Source: Novosphingobium guangzhouense
GTDB taxonomy: Bacteria > Pseudomonadota > Alphaproteobacteria > Sphingomonadales > Sphingomonadaceae
DNA: 64,000 nt
Assembly (NCBI RefSeq): GCF_002896965.1
Contig: NZ_LYMM01000014.1
Location: 1-64,000 of the forward strand
Reading direction: 5' to 3'
Shown here: positions 10,216 through 19,238 of the stretch, one piece after another
How the letters are laid out: each line of letters opens with the position of its first letter
Numbering within the stretch: position 1 is the stretch's first letter
Notes under the pieces: model-generated
Seen by the model: only the letters and a program-made list of their open reading frames with translations
Databases searched by the model: none
What the model was told of the DNA's origin: nothing
Made by a program: the position numbers and the translations under genes

Positions 10216-11217
10216 ATGCCTCAGTTCAAAGATATATTTCGATTCAACACGCATAGTGCTTTGTTGGCGATGCCAGGGTTCGCCCTGTTGCTTGTGGGCG
10301 GTGTGAGTGCCGGCGCCGCGATGCCGGCCTCCATCGCAGCGGGTGCGGCGTTCTCGGTCGGCTTCGGGGCGACCAAGCGAGTGTTTCATAATCGATGGGC
10401 CGCGATGACGCTGGCTGGAATCGGCATGACACTTGTCGCCTTTATCGGCACGATCCTTGGCAACGATCCATATGTGACACTGGCGGCGACAGCCCTGATG
10501 GGAGGCCTTTGCGGTGCGTTGATCAGCCGCGACATCGATTTGTGGTGGGTCTGGCTCCAGATCATCATTGCCTTTCTGCTGGCGCTGCACTTCCCCGGAA
10601 GCGTGCTCGATGGTCTGCGCCGGGCTGTGTTGGTGGCGGGTGGGTCTGCGATCCAGATCGCAGCGGTCGGATTGATGGTGGGAGTGATCGGCGAGGGAAA
10701 AGAAATTCCGGAAGCGCGCAGCGATCGGGCGACCCGACAGGAAATGCTGCTCCACGCGCTTCGAGCGGCGCTGTGTATCACCATCGCAAAAGTCGCCGCG
10801 GACAAGGCAGGTGTCGAGCATGGCTACTGGGCTGCCCTGACCGCTATGGTCGTTCTCAAGCCGGGGCTACGCGATACCGGTGTACGTGGCATCGAGCGAA
10901 TTGGCGGCACGGTCGCCGGCATTGTTCTTGCGACGATAGTGCTGCATCTGCTGGCTGCGGTACCGCTTCCGCTGGCGGGTGCTGCTGTGTTGTCCGCTGG
11001 TTGTGCGTTCGGGTTCCAGAAAGCGCGTTACGCGGTTCTGAGCGCGGCCATCACCATGAGCGTCATATTGATGATCGCGCTGGCGGGCGGAGAGATCAAA
11101 GGCGCGGAAACCGACCGATTGCTCGCAACGCTGATCGGTGGCGCTGTCGCCCTGGCCGGGGCAATGATCGCACCGCGCCGATTGCCGGGTCAGCGCAACG
11201 CCGATGACAACGAATGA
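10216..11217 (+). CDS. FUSC-family inner-membrane protein
   Basis: A 333-residue protein with two blocks of about four to five hydrophobic helices each. They are separated by a hydrophilic stretch around residues 165-190 (EGKEIPEARSDRATRQ). The second block begins ALRAALCITIAKVAADKAGVEHGYWAALTAMVVLKPG, the signature of FUSC/aromatic-acid-exporter-type proteins. These are thought to form channels or efflux components; the substrate is unknown. ATG 10216 is preceded by AGGAGGG at 10198-10204. Reading-frame extension upstream is not conserved-looking. Confidence 0.75.
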   Translation: MPQFKDIFRFNTHSALLAMPGFALLLVGGVSAGAAMPASIAAGAAFSVGFGATKRVFHNRWAAMTLAGIGMTLVAFIGTILGNDPYVTLAATALMGGLCGALISRDIDLWWVWLQIIIAFLLALHFPGSVLDGLRRAVLVAGGSAIQIAAVGLMVGVIGEGKEIPEARSDRATRQEMLLHALRAALCITIAKVAADKAGVEHGYWAALTAMVVLKPGLRDTGVRGIERIGGTVAGIVLATIVLHLLAAVPLPLAGAAVLSAGCAFGFQKARYAVLSAAITMSVILMIALAGGEIKGAETDRLLATLIGGAVALAGAMIAPRRLPGQRNADDNE

Positions 11218-12155
11218 ATCTGCTGCAAATTCATGCGATCACCATTCGAGCGGGGCGGTCGCGCTCTGGCCATACCCGCTCCCATAAGGAAGGCCGCAGC
11301 GTTTAACCAAGAACGGCAAACCGCTGCAGTCTCAGGCTGACAGTGCCGGTCCTGGTGCGTCGGTGATACGGGACACTGCAACGAGCCCGCCATCGCAGAA
11401 ATCGATCGCAGCCTCAGCTCCTTGCCAAGCGCAGTAAGGCCAGCCAGCTTACAGTCACGTCCAGAAGATTCTCCCTGGCGATCCTGTCGATGCCGGAAAT
11501 GCCCAGCAGCGCGCGAACCTGATCGAGCGAGACCCAAGATCGCGGGCGCGCCGGAGGAAGGACAGCCGACCCATAGTTCGCCCATGGTGCCGAGTTGGAC
11601 ATAGGGCTTGCTTTGCGTCCTGTAGGGATTGCTGTGCAGAACTGCCGCCCGATATAGGTGGCATCGATTGCTAAGTGCCCACGTCCTTCATTCTCCCACA
11701 TACCGACACAAGGTGCGCGCCTTGGAATGCCCGGTATGCCCAACCACAGCGTTGGGAAGCTGTACGGCTTCAGGATAGCGTTTCAACGCTCCTATCGACC
11801 GCAGTGGAGAGAATAACGGCTGTATCCTGCCAGGCGGCAGCCCCTCTTTCGGGGGCCTGGCAGGGCGTAACAACATCCGTGACGCGGCTTGTGGCCCAAG
11901 ATCGGCCGCCACGCACCGAAGCCGAAATGCCTCGGATCGGAACGAGAAAGACTGTAAGAACGGCCTTGTCGAGGCCCAGGAAAGAGATCGCCTGCTTTGA
12001 GCTGAAAGAGAACTTTCTTTCCGCCTTGCATAGGCTTGTGCCTCAAGGCATCCCATTAGGGGGATCAGGCTGAGGGCGGCGTACCCTGACAATGCTGCAC
12101 AGCCCCCGCAGCGGTGATGAGAAAGGCTTCATCGCTAAAACGGACGGAAGGCAGG
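11218..12155. other. 938-bp stretch without a convincing gene
   Basis: Short reading frames exist on both strands but none has a ribosome site plus recognisable composition. The clearest structure is a perfect 10-bp stem, CCTGCCAGGC (11826-11835) with GCCTGGCAGG (11855-11864), enclosing an inner CCCC/GGGG pair. No T-run follows. The stretch may be decayed sequence at a junction. Confidence 0.4.
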
Positions 12156-12587
12156 ATGATGGATCAGCGTGTCACAGATCTTTGGAATCGCCTCATGGCT
12201 TACAATGAGGGCGACGCTATTCCGCTTGCCGCATTCCGTGACGAGGTTCTGCAGTTGCACGAGGCCATCACCGATGAGGAGAGCCGAATTGGCCTCATGC
12301 GGATCTTCAATCTTGTCTGTGACTTAGTGGCGGTGCATCTCGAAGAAACGGGGGGCGATCTCCACGCTTTTGCCGCTCATCGGCAAAGCCAGATTTGGAT
12401 GTTCTTGCGGGCCGAAAGCCTTCTCGATGGCGTGCTGGACCGTAGCCGACTTCGTGATGTGACCGGGCGTGAGGTGCAGGCCGGTCGCATGACGCCGGAC
12501 GATCCGCTGCGACTGTACGCCCTGGGCGATGATTCGGCTTTCGCCGAGTTCTTGGAAGCGCCGTCAGCGCAGCCGACGCGCCACTAG
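12156..12587 (+). CDS. hypothetical helical protein
   Basis: A 143-residue, mostly helical, acidic protein (MMDQRVTDLWNRLMAYNEGD at the start). There is no signal peptide or membrane helix, and I do not recognise a family. A purine-rich GGAAGGCAGG precedes the ATG at 12156. It is isolated between two gene-poor stretches in the cargo region. Confidence 0.5.
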   Translation: MMDQRVTDLWNRLMAYNEGDAIPLAAFRDEVLQLHEAITDEESRIGLMRIFNLVCDLVAVHLEETGGDLHAFAAHRQSQIWMFLRAESLLDGVLDRSRLRDVTGREVQAGRMTPDDPLRLYALGDDSAFAEFLEAPSAQPTRH

Positions 12588-12732
12588 GACGGAACACCGG
12601 CCTGCGGGCTCGCAGCAAGAAACAGCGCAGCGAGCGGCGCAAAGCTGGCGCCGATAAACCACGACGCAGTCGCTTTTCTGCCTGCGCCGGTGTAACGATG
12701 CTTGGGTGAAAGCTGCTATTCACCGGCCTTGA

Positions 12733-12963
12733 GGACTGTCCGAAGGAAAGGCCGAGGAGGATGAATCCGAGGATTATGTAGATGCACTCACCTGCGCTGC
12801 CTTGGCTGAAAAGCTGGGGAGCAAATCCACTGCGCGCCGCAATCATCCCAGTCGAGCAGCCCAATCGGATGGACGCTGGACCCTCCTTGCGTTCCTTCTC
12901 GCCTGGGCGATCGTTGTGCTGACAATCGGTGGGGCGATCTGTATTATCTCAACGTCAATATGA
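12733..12963 (+). pseudogene. remnant of a small single-pass membrane protein
   Basis: An open frame of 76 codons lacks an ATG or GTG start. It reads as an acidic start (EGKAEEDESEDYVDAL), a helix (AALAEKLGSKSTARRN), and then a clear membrane segment (WTLLAFLLAWAIVVLTIGG) close to the end. The protein-like pattern without a start codon suggests a truncated gene; TTG at 12802 would give a 53-residue product. The rest of 12588-13134 holds nothing else I can support. Confidence 0.35.
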
Positions 12964-13134
12964 TGCCGATGCCCGCGAGCATATGAGCACCATGTTCGGG
13001 CATTGATGGAACCGATGGCGAGCAGCCGAAATAACGCCAGCAAAATACCTGTGGTGTCTAGTTGCTCCCCAACAGTAAGACGGTGCTCCCGATAAAACGA
13101 TCGGGGCCATTTGGTCATCCTGTCGGTACCGGCA

Positions 13135-13422
13135 TCAAGTATCTGCAGTGCTCTGCGACGCGGCGGTGCCGGAAATGCCTGCTTTTGCGAGATCTGGATT
13201 TTGCGCGACCTGTTGGTCGACGCCGTCCTGGGCGCCCTCTTTCGCCGCCTGCTTGACCGATTTTTCGAACATGCGCTTCAGCACCCAACCGACCGCGAAA
13301 GTCACCGTCGCGGTGACAACGGCGCGAGCTGCGGTATCCTCGAGCGAGCGAAAGAGCTGTTTGCGGCGCTGGCGTCCATTCTGACCGGCAATGAGGTCGG
13401 CTACTTTCTCTCGTTTGCGCAT
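13135..13422 (-). CDS. small membrane-associated protein
   Basis: A 95-residue protein with a basic N-terminus (MRKREKVADLIAGQNGRQRR), one hydrophobic stretch (about 35-50, ARAVVTATVTFAVGWVL), then an amphipathic, Ala/Gln-rich tail. A near-perfect Shine-Dalgarno (AGGAGGTGATC) precedes ATG 13422. Function unknown. The transposase gene begins 167 bases upstream in the opposite direction, so its original promoter region may have been altered by that insertion. Confidence 0.6.
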   Translation of the reverse strand: MRKREKVADLIAGQNGRQRRKQLFRSLEDTAARAVVTATVTFAVGWVLKRMFEKSVKQAAKEGAQDGVDQQVAQNPDLAKAGISGTAASQSTADT

Positions 13423-13588
13423 TCGATCACCTCCTGGTTTCGGTCGTAGTATGCGTAACGCACGAAAAGGGAGAAGGGTTGCCGCTGTATTTGGTGAGCA
13501 TTCTGACGGCTCACCATCGGTGGATTGCCTGGCTCCGATCAGCAGCGACACTCCTGCTCCGGTCAAACGGAAGCGCAGGAGTCGTGTG

Positions 13589-14677
13589 ATGGAATATTTT
13601 GCAGGCCTGGACGTGTCGGTCGAAGAAACAGCCATCTGTGTCGTGGGCGATGACGGGACGGTTGTGCTGCAAACCGCAGTGGAAACCGATCCAGCGGCGA
13701 TCGGCGAAGCGCTTCGCCGATATGCTGGCCGCCTGCGTCGCGTTGGCCATGAGGCTGGCTCGCTGTCGCCCTGGCTGCATGCCGGCCTGCTCGCGATCGG
13801 CATTCCGGCAGTCTGTCTGGAAACCCGCCATGTGCGTGCAGCGCTGTCGGCCCAGCGCAACAAGACGGACGCCGCCGACGCACTGGGCATCGCACACATC
13901 ATGCGCACCGGCTGGTTCCGCCAGGCGCACATCAAGTCGGAAAACTGCTACCGGATACGCCTGCTGCTGGTCCAGCGACGGAACCTCAAGCGCAAGTTTC
14001 TCGATCTGGAAAATGCAGTCCGGCACTCGCTGAAGGTGTTCGGCATCAAGCTTGGCAAGGTCGGCCGTGGCAGCATGGAGAAGGCCGTCCGGGAAGCGAT
14101 CGCCGGCGATCCGATGGCAGCTGGCGTGATGGAATGCATGCTCCGCGCCCGTGCTGCGTTGTGGGCGGAGTACCTCATACTCAACAAGCTGGTGGTGCAG
14201 ATAGCCATGCGCGACGAACTCTGTCGCCGCTTCATGGAGATCCCTGGTGTCGGCCCGGTCACGGCGCTCAGTTTCAGCAGCGCGATCGACGATCCCGCCC
14301 GCTTTCGCCGCTCGCGCAACGTCGCTGCCTACTTCGGTCTGACTGCAAAGCGATGGCAGTCGGGAACGTCGATCGACGTGCAGGGACGCATCAGCAAGGC
14401 AGGCGATCCTGATGTCCGTCGCGCGCTCTACGAGGCAGCGTCGGCCATGCTCACCCGCTTCAAAGGGCGCGATACGGTCAAGACCTGGGGGCTGAAGCTG
14501 GCGAAGACGAAGTGCCACGCCAAGGCGCGGGTCGCGGTTGCCCGCAAGCTCGCCGTCATCATGCACGCGATGTGGCGGGATGGCACTTTCTACACCGGCG
14601 ATCCGGACGCGTCAGCGCACGATGTCGCCGCCTGGAATGCGGCCAAGGTGCAGCGTCTGAGCATCGCGCAGTCATGA
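13589..14677 (+). CDS. IS110-family transposase
   Basis: A 362-residue protein with the two-domain IS110/IS1111 layout. The N-terminal RuvC-like DEDD domain starts FAGLDVSVEETAICVV and holds the NKTDAADALGIA motif. The C-terminal transposase_20 domain has MEIPGVGPVTAL and RNVAAYFGLTAKRWQSG. It starts at ATG 13589 after CAGGAG. After the stop there is a perfect inverted repeat ATCGGCC (14694-14700)/GGCCGAT (14708-14714). IS110 elements lack normal terminal repeats and target duplications, so exact element ends cannot be drawn by eye. The family uses guide (bridge) RNAs from its flanking non-coding DNA. Confidence 0.9.
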   Translation: MEYFAGLDVSVEETAICVVGDDGTVVLQTAVETDPAAIGEALRRYAGRLRRVGHEAGSLSPWLHAGLLAIGIPAVCLETRHVRAALSAQRNKTDAADALGIAHIMRTGWFRQAHIKSENCYRIRLLLVQRRNLKRKFLDLENAVRHSLKVFGIKLGKVGRGSMEKAVREAIAGDPMAAGVMECMLRARAALWAEYLILNKLVVQIAMRDELCRRFMEIPGVGPVTALSFSSAIDDPARFRRSRNVAAYFGLTAKRWQSGTSIDVQGRISKAGDPDVRRALYEAASAMLTRFKGRDTVKTWGLKLAKTKCHAKARVAVARKLAVIMHAMWRDGTFYTGDPDASAHDVAAWNAAKVQRLSIAQS

Positions 14678-15478
14678 ACAACCGCTTTCTCTTATCGGCC
14701 CACTGACGGCCGATCAGCTTACGGAGGTCCGCGCAAGCGGCAGAGGAATGATACAGACCTGGACAACGGGAAGCACGATATCTCGCCTGTGGCCGGCTTC
14801 GTCGGATCACGCGCGATTGCCTGTGTTGGTGCCCCGTACATCCGATAGCGACATGTGCCGCGATGGTTCGCACACCGCTGTAATGCGGATCGATCACGCC
14901 ATCGACGAGCACGGAGGACTGCGCGGCGTATCAGACCTCGACCACTTCGCAGATAGGTGCCGGCTGACATCGAATAGAGGGCGATTACTTGCTACAAAGG
15001 AGGAATGGCGATGGCGAAAACTTGCAAAATCTCGGACCCAAATAGGACGGCCGAGATAAAAGAACAGCCGGCTGGCAGATGATCCGAGCGCCCTTCAGGG
15101 CGATGCCGGGGAAAATCCTGAGGACTACAGTCCGCCCGCGAAAATGGTTCTCAGAGGCGTAGCAGGTTTTCAGCCGGCCAGCCTCGTCACTCGCCGGTTT
15201 GGGCATCTGGAGCGGCAATCTGCTTGGATACTGGTGCTTCACCTTGGCGGAAGAATAGGGAAAGTATGAGTAGGACCGCGGTCGAGAGAAATTCGCTCTC
15301 CCAGTTTTCGAAGACCCTTCGGCAAGCTTTTTACAGGCGACGCCAATTGACGAGGAAGTCTGGGAAGCGGTTGAGCAGCTTTTACGGGCAGTCCGACGAT
15401 CAGGTATCACGAGGCGGGATACACCTTTCCCTCTGTCGCGTTCGCCTTGATCATTCATCCCATGGAAGGAGAGATGTC
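14678..15478. other. 801-bp mostly non-coding stretch with one gene remnant
   Basis: The left part (to about 14.75 kb) may be the non-coding end of the IS110 element. From 15274 to 15450 an open plus-strand frame of 58 codons without a start codon looks protein-like (FLQATPIDEEVWEAVEQLLR, then AVRRSGITRRDTPF). It ends just before the PRC-barrel gene, so it is probably the tail of a lost gene. Nothing else is supportable. Confidence 0.4.
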
Positions 15479-15850
15479 ATGGCACAGACCGATATTGCCA
15501 CGGACGAAACCAATCGGCTAATCGCCTCGAACAAGGTTGAGGGCACCACCGTCTACAACGCCCAGCGCGAAAAGCTCGGCTCTATCTACAATTTCATGGT
15601 CGAAAAGCGCTCGGGCAAGGTGGAATATGCCGTACTTCAGTTCGGCGGCCTGTTCGGGCTGGGGAGCGATTATTATCCGCTACCCTGGGACGTGCTGACC
15701 TATGATACCGATCAGGGAGGCTATGTCGTCAATCTCGACAAGAGCGTGCTGGAACAGGCGCCCCGCTATGCAGGCGACAGCGAGCCGGCTTTCGATCGCA
15801 ACTACGGGCGAGAGGTATATGGCCATTACGGCGTCGACTACCCCTATTGA
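15479..15850 (+). CDS. PRC-barrel domain protein
   Basis: A 123-residue protein with a PRC-barrel beta fold: KVEGTTVYNAQREKLGSIYN, EKRSGKVEYAVLQFGG, then YYPLPWDVLTYD. It ends with a Tyr-rich tail (GREVYGHYGVDYPY). PRC-barrel proteins are widespread small proteins linked to RNA metabolism or stress; a specific role here is unknown. ATG 15479 follows GGAAGGAGAG. A strong terminator closes the gene. Confidence 0.85.
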   Translation: MAQTDIATDETNRLIASNKVEGTTVYNAQREKLGSIYNFMVEKRSGKVEYAVLQFGGLFGLGSDYYPLPWDVLTYDTDQGGYVVNLDKSVLEQAPRYAGDSEPAFDRNYGREVYGHYGVDYPY

Positions 15851-15863
15851 TCGGACAGAAGTG

Positions 15864-15890
15864 GCCGGCCCGTAGGGCCGGCTACTTTTT
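15864..15890 (+). terminator. Rho-independent terminator after the PRC-barrel gene
   Basis: GCCGGCCC (15864-15871) and GGGCCGGC (15875-15882) form an 8-bp GC stem with a GTA loop, followed by TACTTTTT. Confidence 0.85.
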
Positions 15891-15895
15891 CGCGC

Positions 15896-16162
15896 TTATG
15901 ACGACTTGTCGCTGAGCGCCTCGCCACCTTCCTCCTTTTCCAGCAGAACGGCTGCCGATCCGGCTGCAGACAGACGTACCTGATTGCCTTCGACAGCGGC
16001 CACCAATCCTCCTGAAAAATAATGGTGATGATCGGAGTGCGAGCCGCTGTCGGCTTTCGTCATCTTGATCCGATCGCCCTCGACCTTGTCGACAGTGCCG
16101 ATATGAACGCCATCTGCGCCGATGATCTCCATATGCTCCTTGATTTGGCTCAGGTCCGTCAT
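15896..16162 (-). CDS. DUF2171 protein
   Basis: An 88-residue protein starting MTDLSQIKEHMEIIGADGVH with IGTVDKVEGDRIKMTK and a His-rich turn (HSDHHHYFSGGLV), the usual DUF2171 layout. This is a small beta-rich domain related to PRC-barrels, of unknown function. AAGGAAC lies before ATG 16162. It is convergent with the PRC-barrel gene across the terminator. Confidence 0.83.
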   Translation of the reverse strand: MTDLSQIKEHMEIIGADGVHIGTVDKVEGDRIKMTKADSGSHSDHHHYFSGGLVAAVEGNQVRLSAAGSAAVLLEKEEGGEALSDKSS

Positions 16163-16274
16163 CTCAGTTCCTTTCATCTGGTGAAATTTCTGTACCCATT
16201 TGCCAGGCCGGGCTCGATTTTCCCGTCGCCGGGCAGTTGGTTTGCGCTATGTCCCGTCGAGCGGCAGAAGCGAT

Positions 16275-17126
16275 CTAGCCGTTCACAATGATCCCGCCAT
16301 TTGGATGGAGCACCTGCCCGGACATGTAGCTGGAATCCTCGCAGGCGAGAAACAGGAAGGCCGGGGCGACTTCATTGGGCTGGCCCGGCCGACCCATGGG
16401 CGTGCTCTCGCCAAAATGCTCCAGCTTCTCAGGTTTTGCGCCGCCGCATGGGTTGAGCGGGGTCCAGATCGGTCCCGGTGCGACCGCATTCACGCGAATG
16501 CCATCGCCGACCAGATTTTCCGACAATGACCGAGTAAAGGCCGTGATCGCACCCTTGGTCGAGCTATAGTCGAGCAGATCCTTGCTGCCCTGGTACATGG
16601 TGACGCTCGTGCAGTTGACGATCGCCGCGCCCGGCTTGAGGTGCGGGCGCGCGGCCTGCGTCAGGAAGAACATGCCAAAGATATTGGTCTGGAAGGTTCG
16701 GCGCAGCTGTTCCTCGGTTATGTCCGTGATGTCCTCATCGGGATGCTGCTCGCCGGCATTGTTGACGAGAATGTCGATCCTGCCGAATGCATCGAGCGTC
16801 TTGCGTACGATCTCCTCGCTGAAATCCTTCTCGCCGATATCGCCGCGGATGGTGATCGCCTTGCGTCCTTCGGCCTCGACGATCCGCTTCGTTTCGGCGG
16901 CATCGTCGTCCTCGAGCAGATAGACTATGGCGATGTCAGCGCCTTCACGGGCATAAAGTGCCGCCACGGCGCGCCCGATGCCACTGTCGGCGCCGGTGAT
17001 GATCGCAACCTTGTCCTTGAGACGCTCAGCCCCCTTATAGCGAGGCTGCCACTCGGGCTTTGGCTCGAGTTTGCTTTCATGCCCGGGAAGCGCATCTTCG
17101 TGGATCATCTGGGCGGTCTCGGTCAT
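16275..17126 (-). CDS. SDR-family oxidoreductase, YghA-like
   Basis: A 283-residue short-chain dehydrogenase. It has an N-terminal extension (about 1-38) with PEWQPRYKG, the cofactor loop TGADSGIGRA, NNAGEQHP, the catalytic Ser in NCTSV and YSSTK (Tyr and Lys), and the closing SGQVLHPNGG. This matches the subgroup of general-stress, NAD(P)-dependent aldehyde/alcohol reductases. The substrate is not predictable. AAAGGAG precedes ATG 17126. It is divergent from the flavoprotein gene, with about 106 bases between them for two promoters. Confidence 0.92.
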   Translation of the reverse strand: MTETAQMIHEDALPGHESKLEPKPEWQPRYKGAERLKDKVAIITGADSGIGRAVAALYAREGADIAIVYLLEDDDAAETKRIVEAEGRKAITIRGDIGEKDFSEEIVRKTLDAFGRIDILVNNAGEQHPDEDITDITEEQLRRTFQTNIFGMFFLTQAARPHLKPGAAIVNCTSVTMYQGSKDLLDYSSTKGAITAFTRSLSENLVGDGIRVNAVAPGPIWTPLNPCGGAKPEKLEHFGESTPMGRPGQPNEVAPAFLFLACEDSSYMSGQVLHPNGGIIVNG

Positions 17127-17232
17127 TGCGGCATCTCCTTTGGAGACAGAACCCTTTTCTTGCCGATGAGTTCTCCTGTCAGTGAACGGATGATCGCACG
17201 CCTGCGTCAGTCGACACCAAAGGAGACGATTG

Positions 17233-17841
17233 ATGGCACTCAAGGCCCTGGCTCTCAATTGCACCCTTAAGAGCAACGCGAAGGAAGCCAGCTCAACCGA
17301 CACCATGATCGCGGTGTTGAAACAGGCATTTTCCGACTGTCAGGTTACGATTACCGAGACAGTGCGGGCGGCAGCGCTCGATATCAGAGCCGGAGTAACA
17401 TCCGACGAAGGGGACGGCGATGCCTGGCCTGCGCTGCGCGAGAAAATACTGGCGCACGACATCCTCGTCTTCGGCGGCCCGATCTGGATGGGGCAGATAT
17501 CCAGCGTCGCCAAGCGCGTGCTCGAACGGATGGACGCGTTTCTCTCGGAGACGGACGATCAGGGCCGCATGCCCAGCTATGGAAAAGTCGCGGTGGCGGC
17601 GATCGTTGGCAACGAGGACGGCGCGCATTTTTCATCCGCCCAGCTTTTCCAGGCCCTGAACGATGTAGGCTGGACCATTCCAGCGGTCGCGGCATGCTAC
17701 TGGGTCGGCGAGGCGATGGGGTCCACGGATTTCAAGGATTTGGCGACGACGCCGGAAAAGGTGACGGAAACTGCAAAGATGGTGGCTGGCAACGCCGCCC
17801 GTCTGGCCGGCTTGCTGCAGAAAAATCCCTATCCCGGCTGA
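17233..17841 (+). CDS. flavodoxin-like NAD(P)H-dependent FMN reductase
   Basis: A 202-residue flavodoxin-fold protein: ALALNCTLKSN at the first strand (phosphate loop region), DILVFGGPIWMGQISSVAKRVLERMD, and VAVAAIVGNEDGAHFSS. This matches the NADPH-dependent FMN reductase superfamily. Such proteins transfer electrons to quinones or flavins. AAAGGAGACG lies before ATG 17233. It forms a divergent redox pair with the SDR gene. Confidence 0.85.
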   Translation: MALKALALNCTLKSNAKEASSTDTMIAVLKQAFSDCQVTITETVRAAALDIRAGVTSDEGDGDAWPALREKILAHDILVFGGPIWMGQISSVAKRVLERMDAFLSETDDQGRMPSYGKVAVAAIVGNEDGAHFSSAQLFQALNDVGWTIPAVAACYWVGEAMGSTDFKDLATTPEKVTETAKMVAGNAARLAGLLQKNPYPG

Positions 17842-17884
17842 GCCAAAATTCTCGTTCTGATCAGCTTCCAGGGAGAAAGCTTTC

Positions 17885-18072
17885 GTGAAAGATACAGGAT
17901 GGATTGCCGCAGGGGAGTTCGTCCGGCATCCGTCAATGGTCGGCTCGGCCTTTCCCGCAAGCGCCCGAATGGTGCGCCGTATGCTGGCCCCGTTGAACTG
18001 GTCTAACATCGAGGTTCTCGTGGAATACGGGCCGGGCAGCGGCAGATTTACCTTCGAAATGCTCAGGCGCAT
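17885..18072 (+). pseudogene. truncated SAM-dependent methyltransferase
   Basis: From the GTG at 17885 the frame reads EFVRHPSMVGSAFPASARMV and then VEYGPGSGRFTFEML, the start and SAM-binding motif of phospholipid/rRNA-type methyltransferases. The similarity ends at about 18072 and the remaining two thirds of the domain are absent. The same frame runs on into the next gene by chance. Another frame at about 18075-18136 reads as the tail of an unrelated protein (VDLAKIAPKRDF, stop). This looks like a deletion junction. Confidence 0.6.
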
Positions 18073-18226
18073 GCATTCGAAGCGCGCGTCGATCTGGCGA
18101 AGATCGCGCCAAAGCGCGATTTCTGACCACCAAGAAATTGCGGCGAGCCGATCGAAACAGATCGGGACGAATTGGCTGCTGCCGCGTTCAAGGGATTGGC
18201 GGTGGCAACCGACAAGGAGAAGGATC

Positions 18227-18523
18227 ATGCCTCGCGGAGACAAGTCGAGCTACACCGACAAGCAGAAGCGCAAGGCCGAGCATATCGAAGAGGGCTATGA
18301 GGATCGCGGCGTAGGCAAGGAGGAGGCAGAGAGGCGCGCCTGGGCGACGGTCAACAAGGAGTCCGGCGGCGGAAAGAAATCTGGCTCTGGCCGCGGCAAG
18401 AAAGAAAACCACGAAAGTTCGCGCAAAGGTGGCCGCAAGGGCGGATCGAGTCAGAGCGCGGAAAAGCGCTCTGCGGCCGCGAAAAAGGGCTGGGAAACCC
18501 GCCGACGCAAGGGAAATGCCTGA
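18227..18523 (+). CDS. KGG-repeat small basic stress-type protein
   Basis: A 98-residue, very hydrophilic protein: MPRGDKSSYTDKQKRKAEHI at the start, an ERRAWATVNK helix, then a Lys/Gly/Ser-rich tail with RKGGRKGGSSQSAEKRSAAA. This resembles plasmid-stabilisation/KGG (con-10-like) stress proteins, which are probably disordered. ATG 18227 is preceded by AAGGAGAAGGA. Although the open frame extends upstream into the methyltransferase remnant, the ribosome site decides this start. Confidence 0.78.
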   Translation: MPRGDKSSYTDKQKRKAEHIEEGYEDRGVGKEEAERRAWATVNKESGGGKKSGSGRGKKENHESSRKGGRKGGSSQSAEKRSAAAKKGWETRRRKGNA

Positions 18524-18629
18524 TGTCGACCCACAAGATGATGGCGCTGCACACGAATGTGAGTGGCGTGCATGACGCTGGGGTGTCCTGGTGACGCACT
18601 GCAAATCTTAATTTTCGGGATAGGCGTGT

Positions 18630-19238
18630 ATGACGGAATGGATCACAGATATTGTCGAGCGGATGGGGTACTGGGCCATCGGCCTGCTCATGCTGCTTGA
18701 GAATGTCTTTCCTCCCATACCCTCTGAAGGGATCATGCCCCTGGCCGGCTACACTGCCGCCGACGGCGGCCTCAACATCATACTTGTCATCATATGCGGC
18801 ACGATAGGGACGGTCACTGGCGCCGCCTTCTGGTGGTGGCTGGCAGGAAAATGTGGTGAACGGCGATTGAAAAAGCTGGCTGACCGCCACGGACGCTGGC
18901 TTACCTTGTCGGCTAACGAAATCGACCACGTTGATGCTTGGTTTGATCGGCACGGTTCCTGGGCCATTCCCGTCGCTCACATCATTCCTGGTCTGCGCAC
19001 GCTGATCTCGATTCCGGCTGGCGTGTTCGGCACTCCTTTTCCAAGGTTTCTCATCTTGACCACGCTGGGATCGGCTGTGTGGAACAGCCTTCTTGCAGGA
19101 GCCGGATACTTCCTCGGCCGACAATTTTCGGCCGTCGATCGTTATCTTGGGCCTGCTGGCCTCACGATCATGGCAGCAGTGCTGCTGTACTACGTTTATC
19201 GCGTCATCACCTTTAAGCCGAGTGTCGAAAATGCTTGA
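18630..19238 (+). CDS. DedA-family membrane protein
   Basis: A 202-residue protein with about five membrane segments and the family motifs: LLENVFPPIPSEGIMPLAGY near the N-terminus and HIIPGLRTLISIPAGVF (the conserved Gly-Arg region) after residue 110. DedA proteins are proposed lipid scramblases or proton-linked transporters important for envelope homeostasis. It overlaps mgtC-like by 8 bases, so the two are translated together. Confidence 0.9.
   Translation: MTEWITDIVERMGYWAIGLLMLLENVFPPIPSEGIMPLAGYTAADGGLNIILVIICGTIGTVTGAAFWWWLAGKCGERRLKKLADRHGRWLTLSANEIDHVDAWFDRHGSWAIPVAHIIPGLRTLISIPAGVFGTPFPRFLILTTLGSAVWNSLLAGAGYFLGRQFSAVDRYLGPAGLTIMAAVLLYYVYRVITFKPSVENA

Noticed and set aside
11414..11743. 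109-codon minus-strand frame in the gene-poor 11-12 kb stretch
   Set aside because: No ribosome site near any start and no family resemblance; weak composition signal only.
13511..14566. Minus-strand frame opposite the IS110 transposase
   Set aside because: Antisense to the transposase; no domain.
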